From NCBI GenBank assembly GCA_003222135.1, contig QHUM01000038.1, positions 1-34,037 on the forward strand: 34,037 bases of DNA, read 5' to 3'. The notes beneath the pieces are model-generated. The model saw only the letters and a list, made by a program, of their open reading frames with translations. It ran no database searches and had not been told where the DNA came from. The translations under genes were made by a program, and so were the position numbers. Within the stretch, counting starts at the first letter, position 1; each line of letters opens with the position of its first letter. Below are positions 1 to 7,579 of this stretch, one piece after another. This stretch comes from Gemmatimonadota bacterium. GTDB taxonomy: Bacteria > Gemmatimonadota > Gemmatimonadetes > Gemmatimonadales > GWC2-71-9.

Positions 1-422
1 TCCGTGAACAGGCGACCGATCTGAGCGTGCACGCCAAGGGCGGCGAAGAACCCTCCGCTGACGTAGAACCCATTCGCAAGAACGGCTTCCCCTCCGCCCG
101 AGAGATCCCAGACGCCGTTGCCCCAGGCGAACACCGACGAGAAGGCCTGCTGCTGTGAGCGGATCTCCTGCCACAGCGGCTCGGTGAAAACCGAGCGGCC
201 CCCATACCCCCTGCCCACCCGCCCCGTGCCGTGCCGGTCGATCCCGATCGACACGAGCTCGTGTGGCTTCTCGACTGGAAGCGAGCGGAGACGGAGCGCG
301 TTGACGAGCTGGAAAATCGCCGCGTTGGCGCCGGTGCCGAGCGACAGGGCCAGAATCGCCACGACCGCGAATGTCGGGTTTCTCCGAAGGATTCGCATGG
401 CGTAGCGGAGGTCGTGGAGCAT
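1..422 (-). CDS. ADOP/MacB-type ABC transporter permease, N-terminal part (cut by window edge)
   Basis: The reading frame starts with ATG at 422 and runs off the left edge, so only about 140 residues are visible. The protein begins MLHDLRYAMRILRRNPTFAV, followed by a hydrophobic first membrane segment and the ALSLGTGANAAIF motif. This is the usual opening of ADOP (FtsX/MacB_PCD) permeases. A periplasmic MacB_PCD-like stretch follows (around residues 50-140). It is the last visible gene of a minus-strand operon: the ATPase stop codon lies 8 bp upstream, with no clear Shine-Dalgarno sequence between them, so it may depend on translational coupling. ADOP permeases are normally about 800 residues with two FtsX units; that cannot be checked here. 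The substrate is unknown. Family membership is well supported by the N-terminus alone. Confidence 0.85.
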   Translation of the reverse strand, partial: MLHDLRYAMRILRRNPTFAVVAILALSLGTGANAAIFQLVNALRLRSLPVEKPHELVSIGIDRHGTGRVGRGYGGRSVFTEPLWQEIRSQQQAFSSVFAWGNGVWDLSGGGEAVLANGFYVSGGFFAALGVHAQIGRLFT

Positions 423-426
423 GCGA

Positions 427-503
427 GGGGTCAGGGGTCGGGGGTTAACGGAAGACGACGCGCACTCGAGCTCTCTGACCCCTGGCCCCTGACCCCCGAC
501 CCC
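427..503. repeat. Inverted heptamer repeat, GGGGTCN family
   Basis: The left arm has three 7-bp units (GGGGTCA, GGGGTCG, GGGGTTA; 427-447). The right arm has four units on the opposite strand (TGACCCC, TGGCCCC, TGACCCC, CGACCCC; 476-503). A 28-nt loop separates them. The element overlaps the 3' end of the ATPase gene and supplies its Gly/Arg/Ser/Pro-rich tail and stop codon. No target duplication is evident. It shares its layout, inverted arms of tandem 7-mers, with the elements at 12451-12528 and 33612-33733 but not their sequence. Confidence 0.75.
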
Positions 504-1189
504 TGCTCCTCCACCACCCTGCCGTCGAACAGCTGCACCGTGCGATCCGCGTGCAGCGCGTAGCGCGGATCGTGAGTGACCATGCACACCGTCGCGCCGC
601 CGCGGTGCAGCTCGCGCAGCAGCTCCATCACCGCCTCGCCGTTGGTCGAGTCCAAGTTCCCCGTCGGCTCGTCGGCAAGCAGGATCGCAGGGTCGCCCAC
701 GACGGCACGGGCCACCGCGACGCGCTGCTGTTGACCCCCCGATAGCTGCGCCGGATAGTGCTTCGAGCGGTGCGACATCCCCACCCGCTCGAGCGCCGCC
801 TGCGACCGCTGCTTGCGCTCGGCGCCGCCCATCCCGCGGTAGGTGAGCGGCAGCTCGACGTTCTCGTACACCGTCAGGTCGCCGATCAGGTTGAACGCCT
901 GGAAGATGAACCCGATACGGCGGTTTCTTATTCTGGCCCGCTCGGCGGCGGACAGGTTCGCAACCGGTCGGTCTTCCAGCAGGTAAGTCCCCTCGGTCGG
1001 GGTGTCGAGCAGGCCGAGCAACGACAATAGCGTCGTCTTGCCGCACCCCGACGGCCCCGCGATCGAGACGTAGTCTCCTTTCTTGATCTCGAGGTGCACG
1101 TCGGCGAGGGCATGAGTCTCCACCTCGTCGGTGTAGAAGACTTTCTTCACGCCTTGGAGCTGAATCAGCGGCGCACCGTTGCTGGACAT
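431..1189 (-). CDS. MacB/LolD-like ABC transporter ATP-binding protein
   Basis: This is a 252-residue ATPase that would energise the ADOP permeases encoded on either side of it. It has a Walker A motif GPSGCGKTT, a Q-loop in FIFQAFNL, the signature LSGGQQQRVAVARA, a Walker B motif ILLADEPTGNLD and the H-loop in MVTHD. LSGGQQQR and DEPTGNLD are typical of the MacB/LolD/FtsE branch (lipoprotein, peptide or antibiotic export). I placed the start at ATG 1189 because TAGGAGAGCCG, a good Shine-Dalgarno sequence, lies directly before it and overlaps the stop codon of the adaptor gene; longer starts would run into that gene. The last 25 or so residues, after DGRVVEE, are encoded by the GGGGTCN heptamer palindrome and are not part of the ABC fold. 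Confidence 0.93.
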   Translation of the reverse strand: MSSNGAPLIQLQGVKKVFYTDEVETHALADVHLEIKKGDYVSIAGPSGCGKTTLLSLLGLLDTPTEGTYLLEDRPVANLSAAERARIRNRRIGFIFQAFNLIGDLTVYENVELPLTYRGMGGAERKQRSQAALERVGMSHRSKHYPAQLSGGQQQRVAVARAVVGDPAILLADEPTGNLDSTNGEAVMELLRELHRGGATVCMVTHDPRYALHADRTVQLFDGRVVEEQGSGVRGQGSESSSARRLPLTPDP

Positions 1190-1197
1190 CGGCTCTC

Positions 1198-2442
1198 CTA
1201 TCTCTTGATCCTCACCCGGTCCACGTTGTCCCACTGCGACATGTCCGACAGGATCACCGAATCGCGCACGTTCAGGCCACGCATCACCTCGATCGTGTTG
1301 ACCGAGCTGCGCCCCACCTGCACCTGCACGCGCGTCGCGTAGTGTCCGTCATCGGTGATCTTGAACATCCCGATCGTGCTGTTCGGCTGGCCGTAGGCCG
1401 GCCTCCCCGTGTAGAGCACATGCTCGAGCCGCTCGATCTCGATCGTCCCGTCCACGCTCAAGTCAGGCCGCGCCCCCGGAGCCGTGCCCTCGAGCGCCAC
1501 GTCCACCGCCACGGTGCCGTTGATCGCGTTGGGATCGCTCCGGATCACGTGACCGGGAATGATCCCGTTGCGCGTGTCGATCGCCGCCTTCTGGCCGATC
1601 GTCACGTCCTTCGCCTGTGTCTCGGGGATCTGCAGCACGGCCTTGAGCTTCCCAGGCTGGACCACCTTGGCGAGCATCGTCCCGCCGAGCACGTATTGGC
1701 CGAGCTGCAGCGTCAAGTCGGAGACCACGCCCGAATCGCCCGCCCGCACCTGCAGCGACCGCAGCACGTTCTGCTGGAACTCCGCGACGGCGCGCAGCCG
1801 GTCCACCTGCGACCGCTGGACGGCGAGCTGGGAGTCGATCGTCTCGGCCATGAGTGCCAGGCGCTGTTGCTCGATGCTGTAGCGCGTCTCGAGCTCCAAA
1901 GCTTTGTCCTTGGCCAGCGCCGCCTCGTTGCGCGACATGCCGCCGTGCGCGCCGAGCGACTCCGCCACCTCGGCCTCCCGCTTCGAGTTGAAGTACTCGG
2001 TGCGGGTGGTCGCGACGAGACCTGTCTGAGTAAGACGCTGATTCTCGAGATTGGTGTGTTGGCTCACCAGCTCGGCGCGGGCGGCCGCCAACTGCTGCTC
2101 GGCCTGGAGCGCCTGGATCTGAACATCCGGGTTGGAAAGGTCGAGCAACACGGTCTCCGGCTTTACATGCTGCCCCGGTTGAGCGAGCACCCGATCGACG
2201 CGGCCGGCGGCGAGCGCCGTGATGAAGCGGATGTGCTCCGGCACCAGCGTGCCGGGCCCGCGCACCTCGCGCACCATCTCGCCGCGACGCACCGAGTCGA
2301 CGTACAGGGTCGCCCGGTCCACGGTGGGCGCGGCGGGCTTCAAGCTCGTCAGGAAGACCGTGAGCAGCACGACCGCGCCGGCGGCGAGGCCGCCTTGCAC
2401 GTAGCGGCGGTGCTTCGGTGCTGGCGGACGGGCAATGTCCAC
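1198..2442 (-). CDS. MacA-like periplasmic adaptor (HlyD/RND-MFP family)
   Basis: This 414-residue membrane-fusion protein would link the inner-membrane ABC permeases to an outer-membrane channel or to periplasmic clients. One N-terminal membrane segment (residues about 17-33) is followed by a lipoyl/barrel-sandwich half (GRVDRVLAQPGQHVKPETVLLDL), a long alpha-hairpin rich in Gln, Ala, Glu and Arg (about residues 105-215), the second lipoyl half (SGVVSDLTLQLGQYV) and a beta-barrel/MP domain (about 240-414). It starts with GTG 2442, one base after the TAG of the upstream permease, and GGAGGAGTAGC provides a Shine-Dalgarno site. Adaptor plus MacB-type ATPase plus two ADOP permeases in one operon argues for a MacAB-like exporter or mechanotransducer. 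The substrate is not predictable. Confidence 0.92.
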   Translation of the reverse strand: MDIARPPAPKHRRYVQGGLAAGAVVLLTVFLTSLKPAAPTVDRATLYVDSVRRGEMVREVRGPGTLVPEHIRFITALAAGRVDRVLAQPGQHVKPETVLLDLSNPDVQIQALQAEQQLAAARAELVSQHTNLENQRLTQTGLVATTRTEYFNSKREAEVAESLGAHGGMSRNEAALAKDKALELETRYSIEQQRLALMAETIDSQLAVQRSQVDRLRAVAEFQQNVLRSLQVRAGDSGVVSDLTLQLGQYVLGGTMLAKVVQPGKLKAVLQIPETQAKDVTIGQKAAIDTRNGIIPGHVIRSDPNAINGTVAVDVALEGTAPGARPDLSVDGTIEIERLEHVLYTGRPAYGQPNSTIGMFKITDDGHYATRVQVQVGRSSVNTIEVMRGLNVRDSVILSDMSQWDNVDRVRIKR

Positions 2443-2443
2443 G

Positions 2444-4900
2444 CTACTCCTCCCGCAGCATGTCAGCGGGGTTCACCCGAGCCGCCCGCTGCGACGGCGC
2501 CCACGCCGCCGCTACGCATGCCGCCAACACAACCGCGATGCCCAATGCGTACCCCGCTGGATCGAACGTATCCACGATCACGAGCACCGACGCGAAGACC
2601 TTCGAGACACCGAGGGCGAGTAGGCTGCCCGCGGCGATCCCGACCACGGCATAGCGAAGGCATTGGTGCAAGACTTTGCCAACGACAGTGCTAACGCTGG
2701 CCCCGAGCGCCATGCGGATGCCGATCTCTTTCGAGCGCTGCGCCACGAGATAGGAGAGCACGCCGTAGATGCCGATGACCGTCAGTGTGAGCGCCAGCGC
2801 ACCGATCGCCGCTGCCACCCAGGAGAAGATCTTGAACGGCCAGCGCTGCACGGCGAGATAGTCGTCCAGGGTGTGAATCTCGTTGACGGCACGCTGGTCC
2901 ACGGCGGCAAGATCGACGTCGATGCGCTGCCGGGCCTGGCTCGCGTCGCCGGTCACGCGGGCGACGATCCTCGCCCCGCCCGAGTCGGCGCTCGTCGGAT
3001 AGAAGACGACCGATCGCGCGAGCCCGGTGCCGATCCAGCCGCTCACCGCATTGCGGGACACGCCGATCACCCGCGCCGTGCGCACTCGGGCCAGGCGCGA
3101 ATCGCGCGGCGGCTCCGCGCTGAGCTGCAGCAGCTGCCCGACCGGGTCGCGCCCGGGCCAGAGCGCGTGCGCGGCCGCCTCGCTCACGATGACGACAGGG
3201 CTCGCGCGGCGCTCCTCATCATCCGTGAACGCGCGGCCGTGCAGGATCGGGATGCCGACGACGCTGAAGAAACCGGCGTCCACGAAGTCGACGCCCGCGA
3301 TCTCGATGCGCCGGTCACCCGCGCCGCGCACGCCCTGCGCCGGGTACTTGCCGTCGAGCGGCGATTGTGTGGATGCACCTATCCCAGAGACGATCGGCTC
3401 GGTACGCAGCCGCCGCAGGGCCGCGCCGCGGGCGTGCTCGTCCAGGTCGAGCTGCACGACGTCACTCGTGCGCATGCCGGTCTCGAGACGGTTCGCCTTG
3501 ACGGAGCCGCGCAGTAGGACGCCGGTGACGATGAGCAGCAGCGCGCACACACCGATCTGGCTCACCACGAGGGCCCCACGCAGCCGCCCCGGCCGGAAGG
3601 CGCTGTCGAAATCGCCGCGCGAGGCTTGCACGATATTGGGACGGGTGGCCTGAAGCGCTGGGACGAGCCCGAAGGCGAGCGCCGCTGCGAGCGCGGCCAC
3701 CAGCACGAAGCCGAACACCCGAAGGTCGGGGGCGAGCGGGATGATGTGCAGGTACGGCGCGAACTCGCTTGGCACGCTCGCAAGCATGAGCCGCACGCCG
3801 GCATCGATGGTCCATCGGGAGATGACGAACCCGAGCACCGCCGCGGGAATCGCCAGGAGCGCGCTCTCCGTGAGGAGCTGTCGCACCAGCCGCGCCCGGG
3901 CGGCGCCCAGCGCCAGCCGGATCCCGATCTCGCGCTGCCGGGCAATGCCGCGCGCCAGCATCACGTTGGCGACGTTGGCGCAGGCGATCAGCAGCACGAG
4001 CGCGAACGCCACCACCGCCGGCGCGAACACCTCGATCGTCTCGTCGGTGAGGGGAAGCGCGCTCGCCACCGAGACGAGATCGACGTGCGTCCAGCGGAGC
4101 GTGTCGGGCAGGCTCGCGGTGGCGTTCGCGGCCCAGGTCGCGAGCGCGGCGCGCGCCTGTCGCTCGTCCACTCCGGGCTTGAGACGCAGCACCGCGCGCA
4201 GCACCTCCGGCTGCTTCGCGCCAAACAGATCCTCGCTCCCCTCCAGGCGACTGAGCAGGGTGACGGGGGCCCAGAAGTCCGGCGGCACGGGTCCGATGCC
4301 CGTAAAGCGCCGCGCCGCCACGCCCACTACGGTGAGCGGAATGCCGTGCACGACCACCTTGCGGCCGATGACCCCTGAGTCGCCGCCGAACTTCCCCTGC
4401 CATGCATCGTAGCTCAGGACCAACACCGGCTCGCCCGCTGGGGGCGCGGCGTCCTCCGGGAGCAGCGTGCGGCCCAGCGCGGGCGCGGCGCCGAGCACGC
4501 GAAACGCGTCGCCCGTCATCACACTCCCGAACATGGGTCGGCGCTCGGAGCGCCCGAACGCGTTGGTGTACGCGAAGCTCTCGGACGCTATCGACAACGC
4601 ACGGACGTCCTGGTACTGCTGCCAGGAGAGACTCTGGCCCCAGCCGCGGCGGTCTTGAAACGACACTTCGTACAACGAGCCAGGGTCGCGGATCGCGAGC
4701 GGCCGCAGCACGTAGGCGTCGAAGATCGTGAAGACGCTGGTGTTCAGCCCGAGGCCGAGCGCGATCGTGAGCACGACCGTGGCGACGAAGGCCGGGGAGC
4801 GGCGGAACCCGCGCAGCGCGAAGCGGACGTCCTGACCGATGTCCAGAAGAACCCCCGATCCACGACGAGTGACTGTACGCTTTAGCAGGCACCGTGCCAC
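2444..4900 (-). CDS. ADOP-type ABC transporter permease (two MacB_PCD/FtsX units)
   Basis: This permease of about 818 residues has the duplicated ADOP architecture. Membrane segment 1 (VATVVLTIALGLGLNTSVFTIF) leads into a periplasmic MacB_PCD domain. An FtsX core follows, with IACANVANVMLARGIARQREIGIRLALGA. Then comes a second MacB_PCD domain (about 500-660), and a C-terminal FtsX core with QRSKEIGIRMALGASVSTVV that ends VNPADMLREE. It is the first gene of the operon. The given start, GTG 4900, is the only canonical one, but it lies inside a sigma-54-like promoter (4885-4899) and the first 18 residues look non-native. A non-standard CTG at 4846, giving LDIGQDVRFALRGF, would fit both the family N-terminus and the predicted transcript. 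The start is therefore uncertain and the family is not. Confidence 0.92.
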   Translation of the reverse strand: MARCLLKRTVTRRGSGVLLDIGQDVRFALRGFRRSPAFVATVVLTIALGLGLNTSVFTIFDAYVLRPLAIRDPGSLYEVSFQDRRGWGQSLSWQQYQDVRALSIASESFAYTNAFGRSERRPMFGSVMTGDAFRVLGAAPALGRTLLPEDAAPPAGEPVLVLSYDAWQGKFGGDSGVIGRKVVVHGIPLTVVGVAARRFTGIGPVPPDFWAPVTLLSRLEGSEDLFGAKQPEVLRAVLRLKPGVDERQARAALATWAANATASLPDTLRWTHVDLVSVASALPLTDETIEVFAPAVVAFALVLLIACANVANVMLARGIARQREIGIRLALGAARARLVRQLLTESALLAIPAAVLGFVISRWTIDAGVRLMLASVPSEFAPYLHIIPLAPDLRVFGFVLVAALAAALAFGLVPALQATRPNIVQASRGDFDSAFRPGRLRGALVVSQIGVCALLLIVTGVLLRGSVKANRLETGMRTSDVVQLDLDEHARGAALRRLRTEPIVSGIGASTQSPLDGKYPAQGVRGAGDRRIEIAGVDFVDAGFFSVVGIPILHGRAFTDDEERRASPVVIVSEAAAHALWPGRDPVGQLLQLSAEPPRDSRLARVRTARVIGVSRNAVSGWIGTGLARSVVFYPTSADSGGARIVARVTGDASQARQRIDVDLAAVDQRAVNEIHTLDDYLAVQRWPFKIFSWVAAAIGALALTLTVIGIYGVLSYLVAQRSKEIGIRMALGASVSTVVGKVLHQCLRYAVVGIAAGSLLALGVSKVFASVLVIVDTFDPAGYALGIAVVLAACVAAAWAPSQRAARVNPADMLREE
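4885..4899 (-). promoter_or_regulatory. Sigma-54-like -24/-12 promoter for the minus-strand ADOP operon
   Basis: Read on the minus strand, the sequence is TGGCAC-GGTGC-CTGC, with GG and GC separated by exactly 10 bases as sigma-54 promoters require. Transcription would begin near 4873, between the nominal GTG start and the family-like start at 4846. A near-identical box (TGGCAC-AGTGC-TTGC) precedes the other complete ADOP gene. The -12 element is CTGC instead of the commoner TTGC. Confidence 0.5.
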
Positions 4901-4977
4901 CTACGCGTGAGCGAATGGCAATATTCGCAGGCACTTAGGCGAGTGGTCCGAGACGGTCCGGTGCCCACCTGGTCGCT

Positions 4978-4996
4978 TGTGGGATTGGCCGTCCCA
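4978..4996. promoter_or_regulatory. Shared 19-bp dyad, candidate enhancer-binding site (copy 1)
   Basis: TGTGGGATTGGCCGTCCCA contains an imperfect dyad, TGGGA-N7-TCCCA. The identical 19 bases recur at 7454-7472, and similarity continues on both sides (GGTCG before; CGAACA a few bases after). Its centre lies about 100 bp upstream of the -12 box of the ADOP operon at 4885, a usual position for a sigma-54 activator. It is also 45-63 bp upstream of the patatin gene, so it could act on both. Confidence 0.55.
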
Positions 4997-5040
4997 GAAA
5001 CGAACACTCCCCCGAGTGGGGGTCGTGGTAAGATGACCCT

Positions 5041-7440
5041 GTGCGAGCTCTTCGCCCCGTGCGGTACAGCTGTGCGCTCCTCTTGTTGGCGAGCGTTGCC
5101 AGGGGACAACTGCAACGCGATACACAGCGGGTATCCGTCCTCCTCACGATCAGCGGAGGAGTCAGCCTGGGGTCGTACGAGGCCGGCTTGAACTGGGGGC
5201 TGCTGGAGGTGTTCAAGCTCACGGCCCGTGATTCGCTCCGCCGGGTGTGGAACCTGCCGCGCTACAATCTCAGGGTGGTCACGGGGGCCTCGGCCGGCAA
5301 CATCAATGGGTTCCTGGCCGCCATCGAATGGTGCCGCACCAGCGCCCCGACCGCCCCGGAGCAGAGTCTGCTGTGGAAGGTGTGGGTGCGCACCGGGATC
5401 GATCAGCTGTTCCCGCTCGAGCGCTACGACCAGGACGACACCACCAAGGCGCTGTTCAGCCGGCGCTATTTCGATCGCGTGCTGTTCGACAGCGTGCGGG
5501 CCGCGATGGACGACGTGCCCGCGTCCACTTCGCCCCACGAGTGCACGATTCCGGTCGGGGCGACGATCACGCGAGTCGCCCCCGAGTCGGTCGCCATCGC
5601 CCCCGGCCTGTACGCACGCACGCAGCGCTACGCCGCCGTGGTGCTGCTGAGTAATCGCGGACGGACCCTCGAGTTCCGGGCGCCGTCGGACGAGGCTTTG
5701 CGCAACGGGGCCTTCGGAGCCCTGCTCCGGTTACCCGATTGCCACGGGGTGATCGATCACGGCGAGGTATTCTCCTTGATCGAAGCGTCCTCCGCCTTTC
5801 CCGGCGCCTTTGCGCCGGTCTGGCTCAACAGCGAACCGGAGGCGGGCTCCGGGTGCGGCCGCGCGCCGCACGATAGCGCACTGTTTTCCGACGGCGGGAT
5901 CTTCGATAACAACCCCATCGACCTCGCGGCCGGGATCTACGATGAGACGATCTGGAAGAACCCGCGTACGCCGGATGCCAACTCCCTGTTGCTCTTCATC
6001 GATCCCGACCGGGTGAGCGGTCGACTCGGCCAGACCAAGCTGAAGCAGGAGAGACCGCCACCGGCGACGGGTGGAATCGCGTCGTTACTGGATCTCTTCG
6101 CCGGCGCGGTACCGGCCGCGCGACAATACGAGCTGCAGGCCTTTGGGCGACTGCTCGCCCGGGCGCCTGGCGTGTTCGCTCGCGAGAACATCAAGACCAG
6201 CGCTCGCGGCTTCCTCGTGGTCGGGGAGCGGCTGGGGTCGTTCGCCGCCTTCCTGGGGAAACCGTTTCGCGAGTACGATTTCTACCTAGGGATCTACGAT
6301 GCGCTGGCGTTTTTCGCAGGCGAAGCGTGCCGCGGGGGCGCGATGGATTCGCTGTGCATCAAACGCCGGCTCCACGAGCTCGTGGAGACACACGCGCTCG
6401 ATCTCGGCGCCGGGCCGCTCCCGCGCACCGTGCTGCGGTCGCTCTATCAACGGGAGTGGCAGGCCCGGGATGCCGCCGCCTCCCCGCCCATCGGAGGCGA
6501 CCCGACCGCCCCGCCCCGCGACCTCATGGTCCAGGGACTGCTCCGAGAGCACTTCCGGCTCGAGGACGAGCGGTTCGACAACGCGCGGTGCCGCTCTGGA
6601 GACCCGATCGTCGGTCTCCTCTGTCGCGACGGCTTTCGCACCCTGCTGGGGCGCTTTGCGAACGACACGGTGCGCCGCGCGGTCGGCCGGGCGGTCGGTC
6701 GCGGGAAGACATGCGGACCCGACAACTGGCTCGAGTCGCCCATCCGCTGCGATATGGACCAAAGCTTCGAGCGGTTCGTCGACAACCCGGAGCGCTTCCT
6801 GGCGGGCAAGCTGGGACTCATGCTGCACCAGCTCTGGAAGGTGGAGCGGGCCCGCAAACGTGCCGGCCAAGAGAATTGGGCCGGTTTCGCGGCGCTGAGT
6901 GAGGCGGTGTTTCAGTCGGGCATCGCCTACCGGTATCGTCGCGGGTTCGACCTGAACACGTCGTCCGTTCCCCAACGAGCGGGGAAGGCGTGGCTCGCCA
7001 CGCTGCTTCCCAACTATGTGAGCATCAATACCAAGAGTCGCGGCTTCGAATTGGGATACCGACCGACGGTGCACCTCACTAACTCGTGGGCGTTCGCGCT
7101 CGACGCCGTGCCGCTGCATCTGACTGGAAACGCCGCCAGCCAGGTTGACCGCTACCGCTGGGCGATCGGGCCTGCCCTCCACTGGAAGCGCACCAGCACG
7201 GTGTGGTCGGGCCTGGAGACCGGGGTCGAATGGTTCGGGCGCTGGCAGGGCAACTCGCTCGGCGCCGAGCGCGTGTGGTCGATCCCCGTCAACTGGTACT
7301 TGCTCGCCGACAAGCTCCGCATCGGGGTGCGCGTCTTTCCGAGACGTGACTCGGGCGTACAGGGCGCACCGAGTGCTGACTTCAGCGTCGGCCTGGCAGA
7401 CGTGAATGGTCTATTGTATTGGATGTTACGCCGATCCTGA
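5041..7440 (+). CDS. Secreted patatin-like phospholipase family protein with long C-terminal region
   Basis: This 799-residue protein has a signal peptide (residues 1-22, hydrophobic CALLLLASVARG) and an N-terminal patatin domain. The oxyanion loop is GGVSLGSYEAG (residues 39-49), the nucleophile Ser84 sits in TGASAGN, and the catalytic Asp284 sits in SDGGIFDNNP, so the Ser-Asp dyad is complete. Patatins hydrolyse acyl esters of phospholipids. Residues about 330-620 are not recognised. The last 170 or so residues alternate hydrophobic and polar positions with many aromatics, which suggests beta-strands, possibly a small outer-membrane barrel as in PlpD-type patatins; this is an inference. It starts with GTG and lacks a strong Shine-Dalgarno sequence; TAAGAT six bases upstream could be a -10 box of a leaderless transcript. 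It diverges from an ADOP operon. Confidence 0.85.
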   Translation: MRALRPVRYSCALLLLASVARGQLQRDTQRVSVLLTISGGVSLGSYEAGLNWGLLEVFKLTARDSLRRVWNLPRYNLRVVTGASAGNINGFLAAIEWCRTSAPTAPEQSLLWKVWVRTGIDQLFPLERYDQDDTTKALFSRRYFDRVLFDSVRAAMDDVPASTSPHECTIPVGATITRVAPESVAIAPGLYARTQRYAAVVLLSNRGRTLEFRAPSDEALRNGAFGALLRLPDCHGVIDHGEVFSLIEASSAFPGAFAPVWLNSEPEAGSGCGRAPHDSALFSDGGIFDNNPIDLAAGIYDETIWKNPRTPDANSLLLFIDPDRVSGRLGQTKLKQERPPPATGGIASLLDLFAGAVPAARQYELQAFGRLLARAPGVFARENIKTSARGFLVVGERLGSFAAFLGKPFREYDFYLGIYDALAFFAGEACRGGAMDSLCIKRRLHELVETHALDLGAGPLPRTVLRSLYQREWQARDAAASPPIGGDPTAPPRDLMVQGLLREHFRLEDERFDNARCRSGDPIVGLLCRDGFRTLLGRFANDTVRRAVGRAVGRGKTCGPDNWLESPIRCDMDQSFERFVDNPERFLAGKLGLMLHQLWKVERARKRAGQENWAGFAALSEAVFQSGIAYRYRRGFDLNTSSVPQRAGKAWLATLLPNYVSINTKSRGFELGYRPTVHLTNSWAFALDAVPLHLTGNAASQVDRYRWAIGPALHWKRTSTVWSGLETGVEWFGRWQGNSLGAERVWSIPVNWYLLADKLRIGVRVFPRRDSGVQGAPSADFSVGLADVNGLLYWMLRRS

Positions 7441-7453
7441 AGGGGTGGTCGGC

Positions 7454-7472
7454 TGTGGGATTGGCCGTCCCA
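7454..7472. promoter_or_regulatory. Shared 19-bp dyad, candidate enhancer-binding site (copy 2)
   Basis: This is an exact copy of the 19 bases at 4978-4996, with flanking similarity (GGTCG upstream, CGAACA downstream). It lies just after the patatin stop codon. Its centre is about 83 bp upstream of the -12 box at 7543-7547. Relative to its promoter it is in the opposite orientation to copy 1, which an enhancer-type site would tolerate. Confidence 0.55.
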
Positions 7473-7531
7473 AGAGCGAACAGCCGCAGCCAGGCCCCCT
7501 CCACATTCTTGATTCTTGGCGCTGCACGATA

Positions 7532-7547
7532 TGGCACAGTGCTTGCC
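7532..7547 (+). promoter_or_regulatory. Sigma-54-like -24/-12 promoter for the plus-strand ADOP permease
   Basis: TGGCAC-AGTGC-TTGCC fits the sigma-54 consensus TGGCAC-N5-TTGC, with GG (7533-7534) and GC (7545-7546) separated by 10 bases. Transcription would start near 7558, leaving a leader of about 22 nt before the ATG at 7580. A weaker sigma-70-like TTGATT (7509) exists, but no convincing -10 box is correctly spaced from it. Confidence 0.6.
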
Positions 7548-7579
7548 AGGCTGATGCCGAGCGCGACCCGACATAGGCG

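Noticed and set aside
427..503. CRISPR array or classical rho-independent terminator at the repeat elements.
   Set aside because: There are no regularly spaced repeats with unique spacers and no cas genes; the hairpins lie inside coding frames and lack T runs.
7509..7535. Sigma-70 promoter TTGATT / TATGGC before the plus-strand ADOP gene.
   Set aside because: The spacer is only 15 bp and the -10 box is poor; the adjoining sigma-54-like sequence fits its consensus much better.
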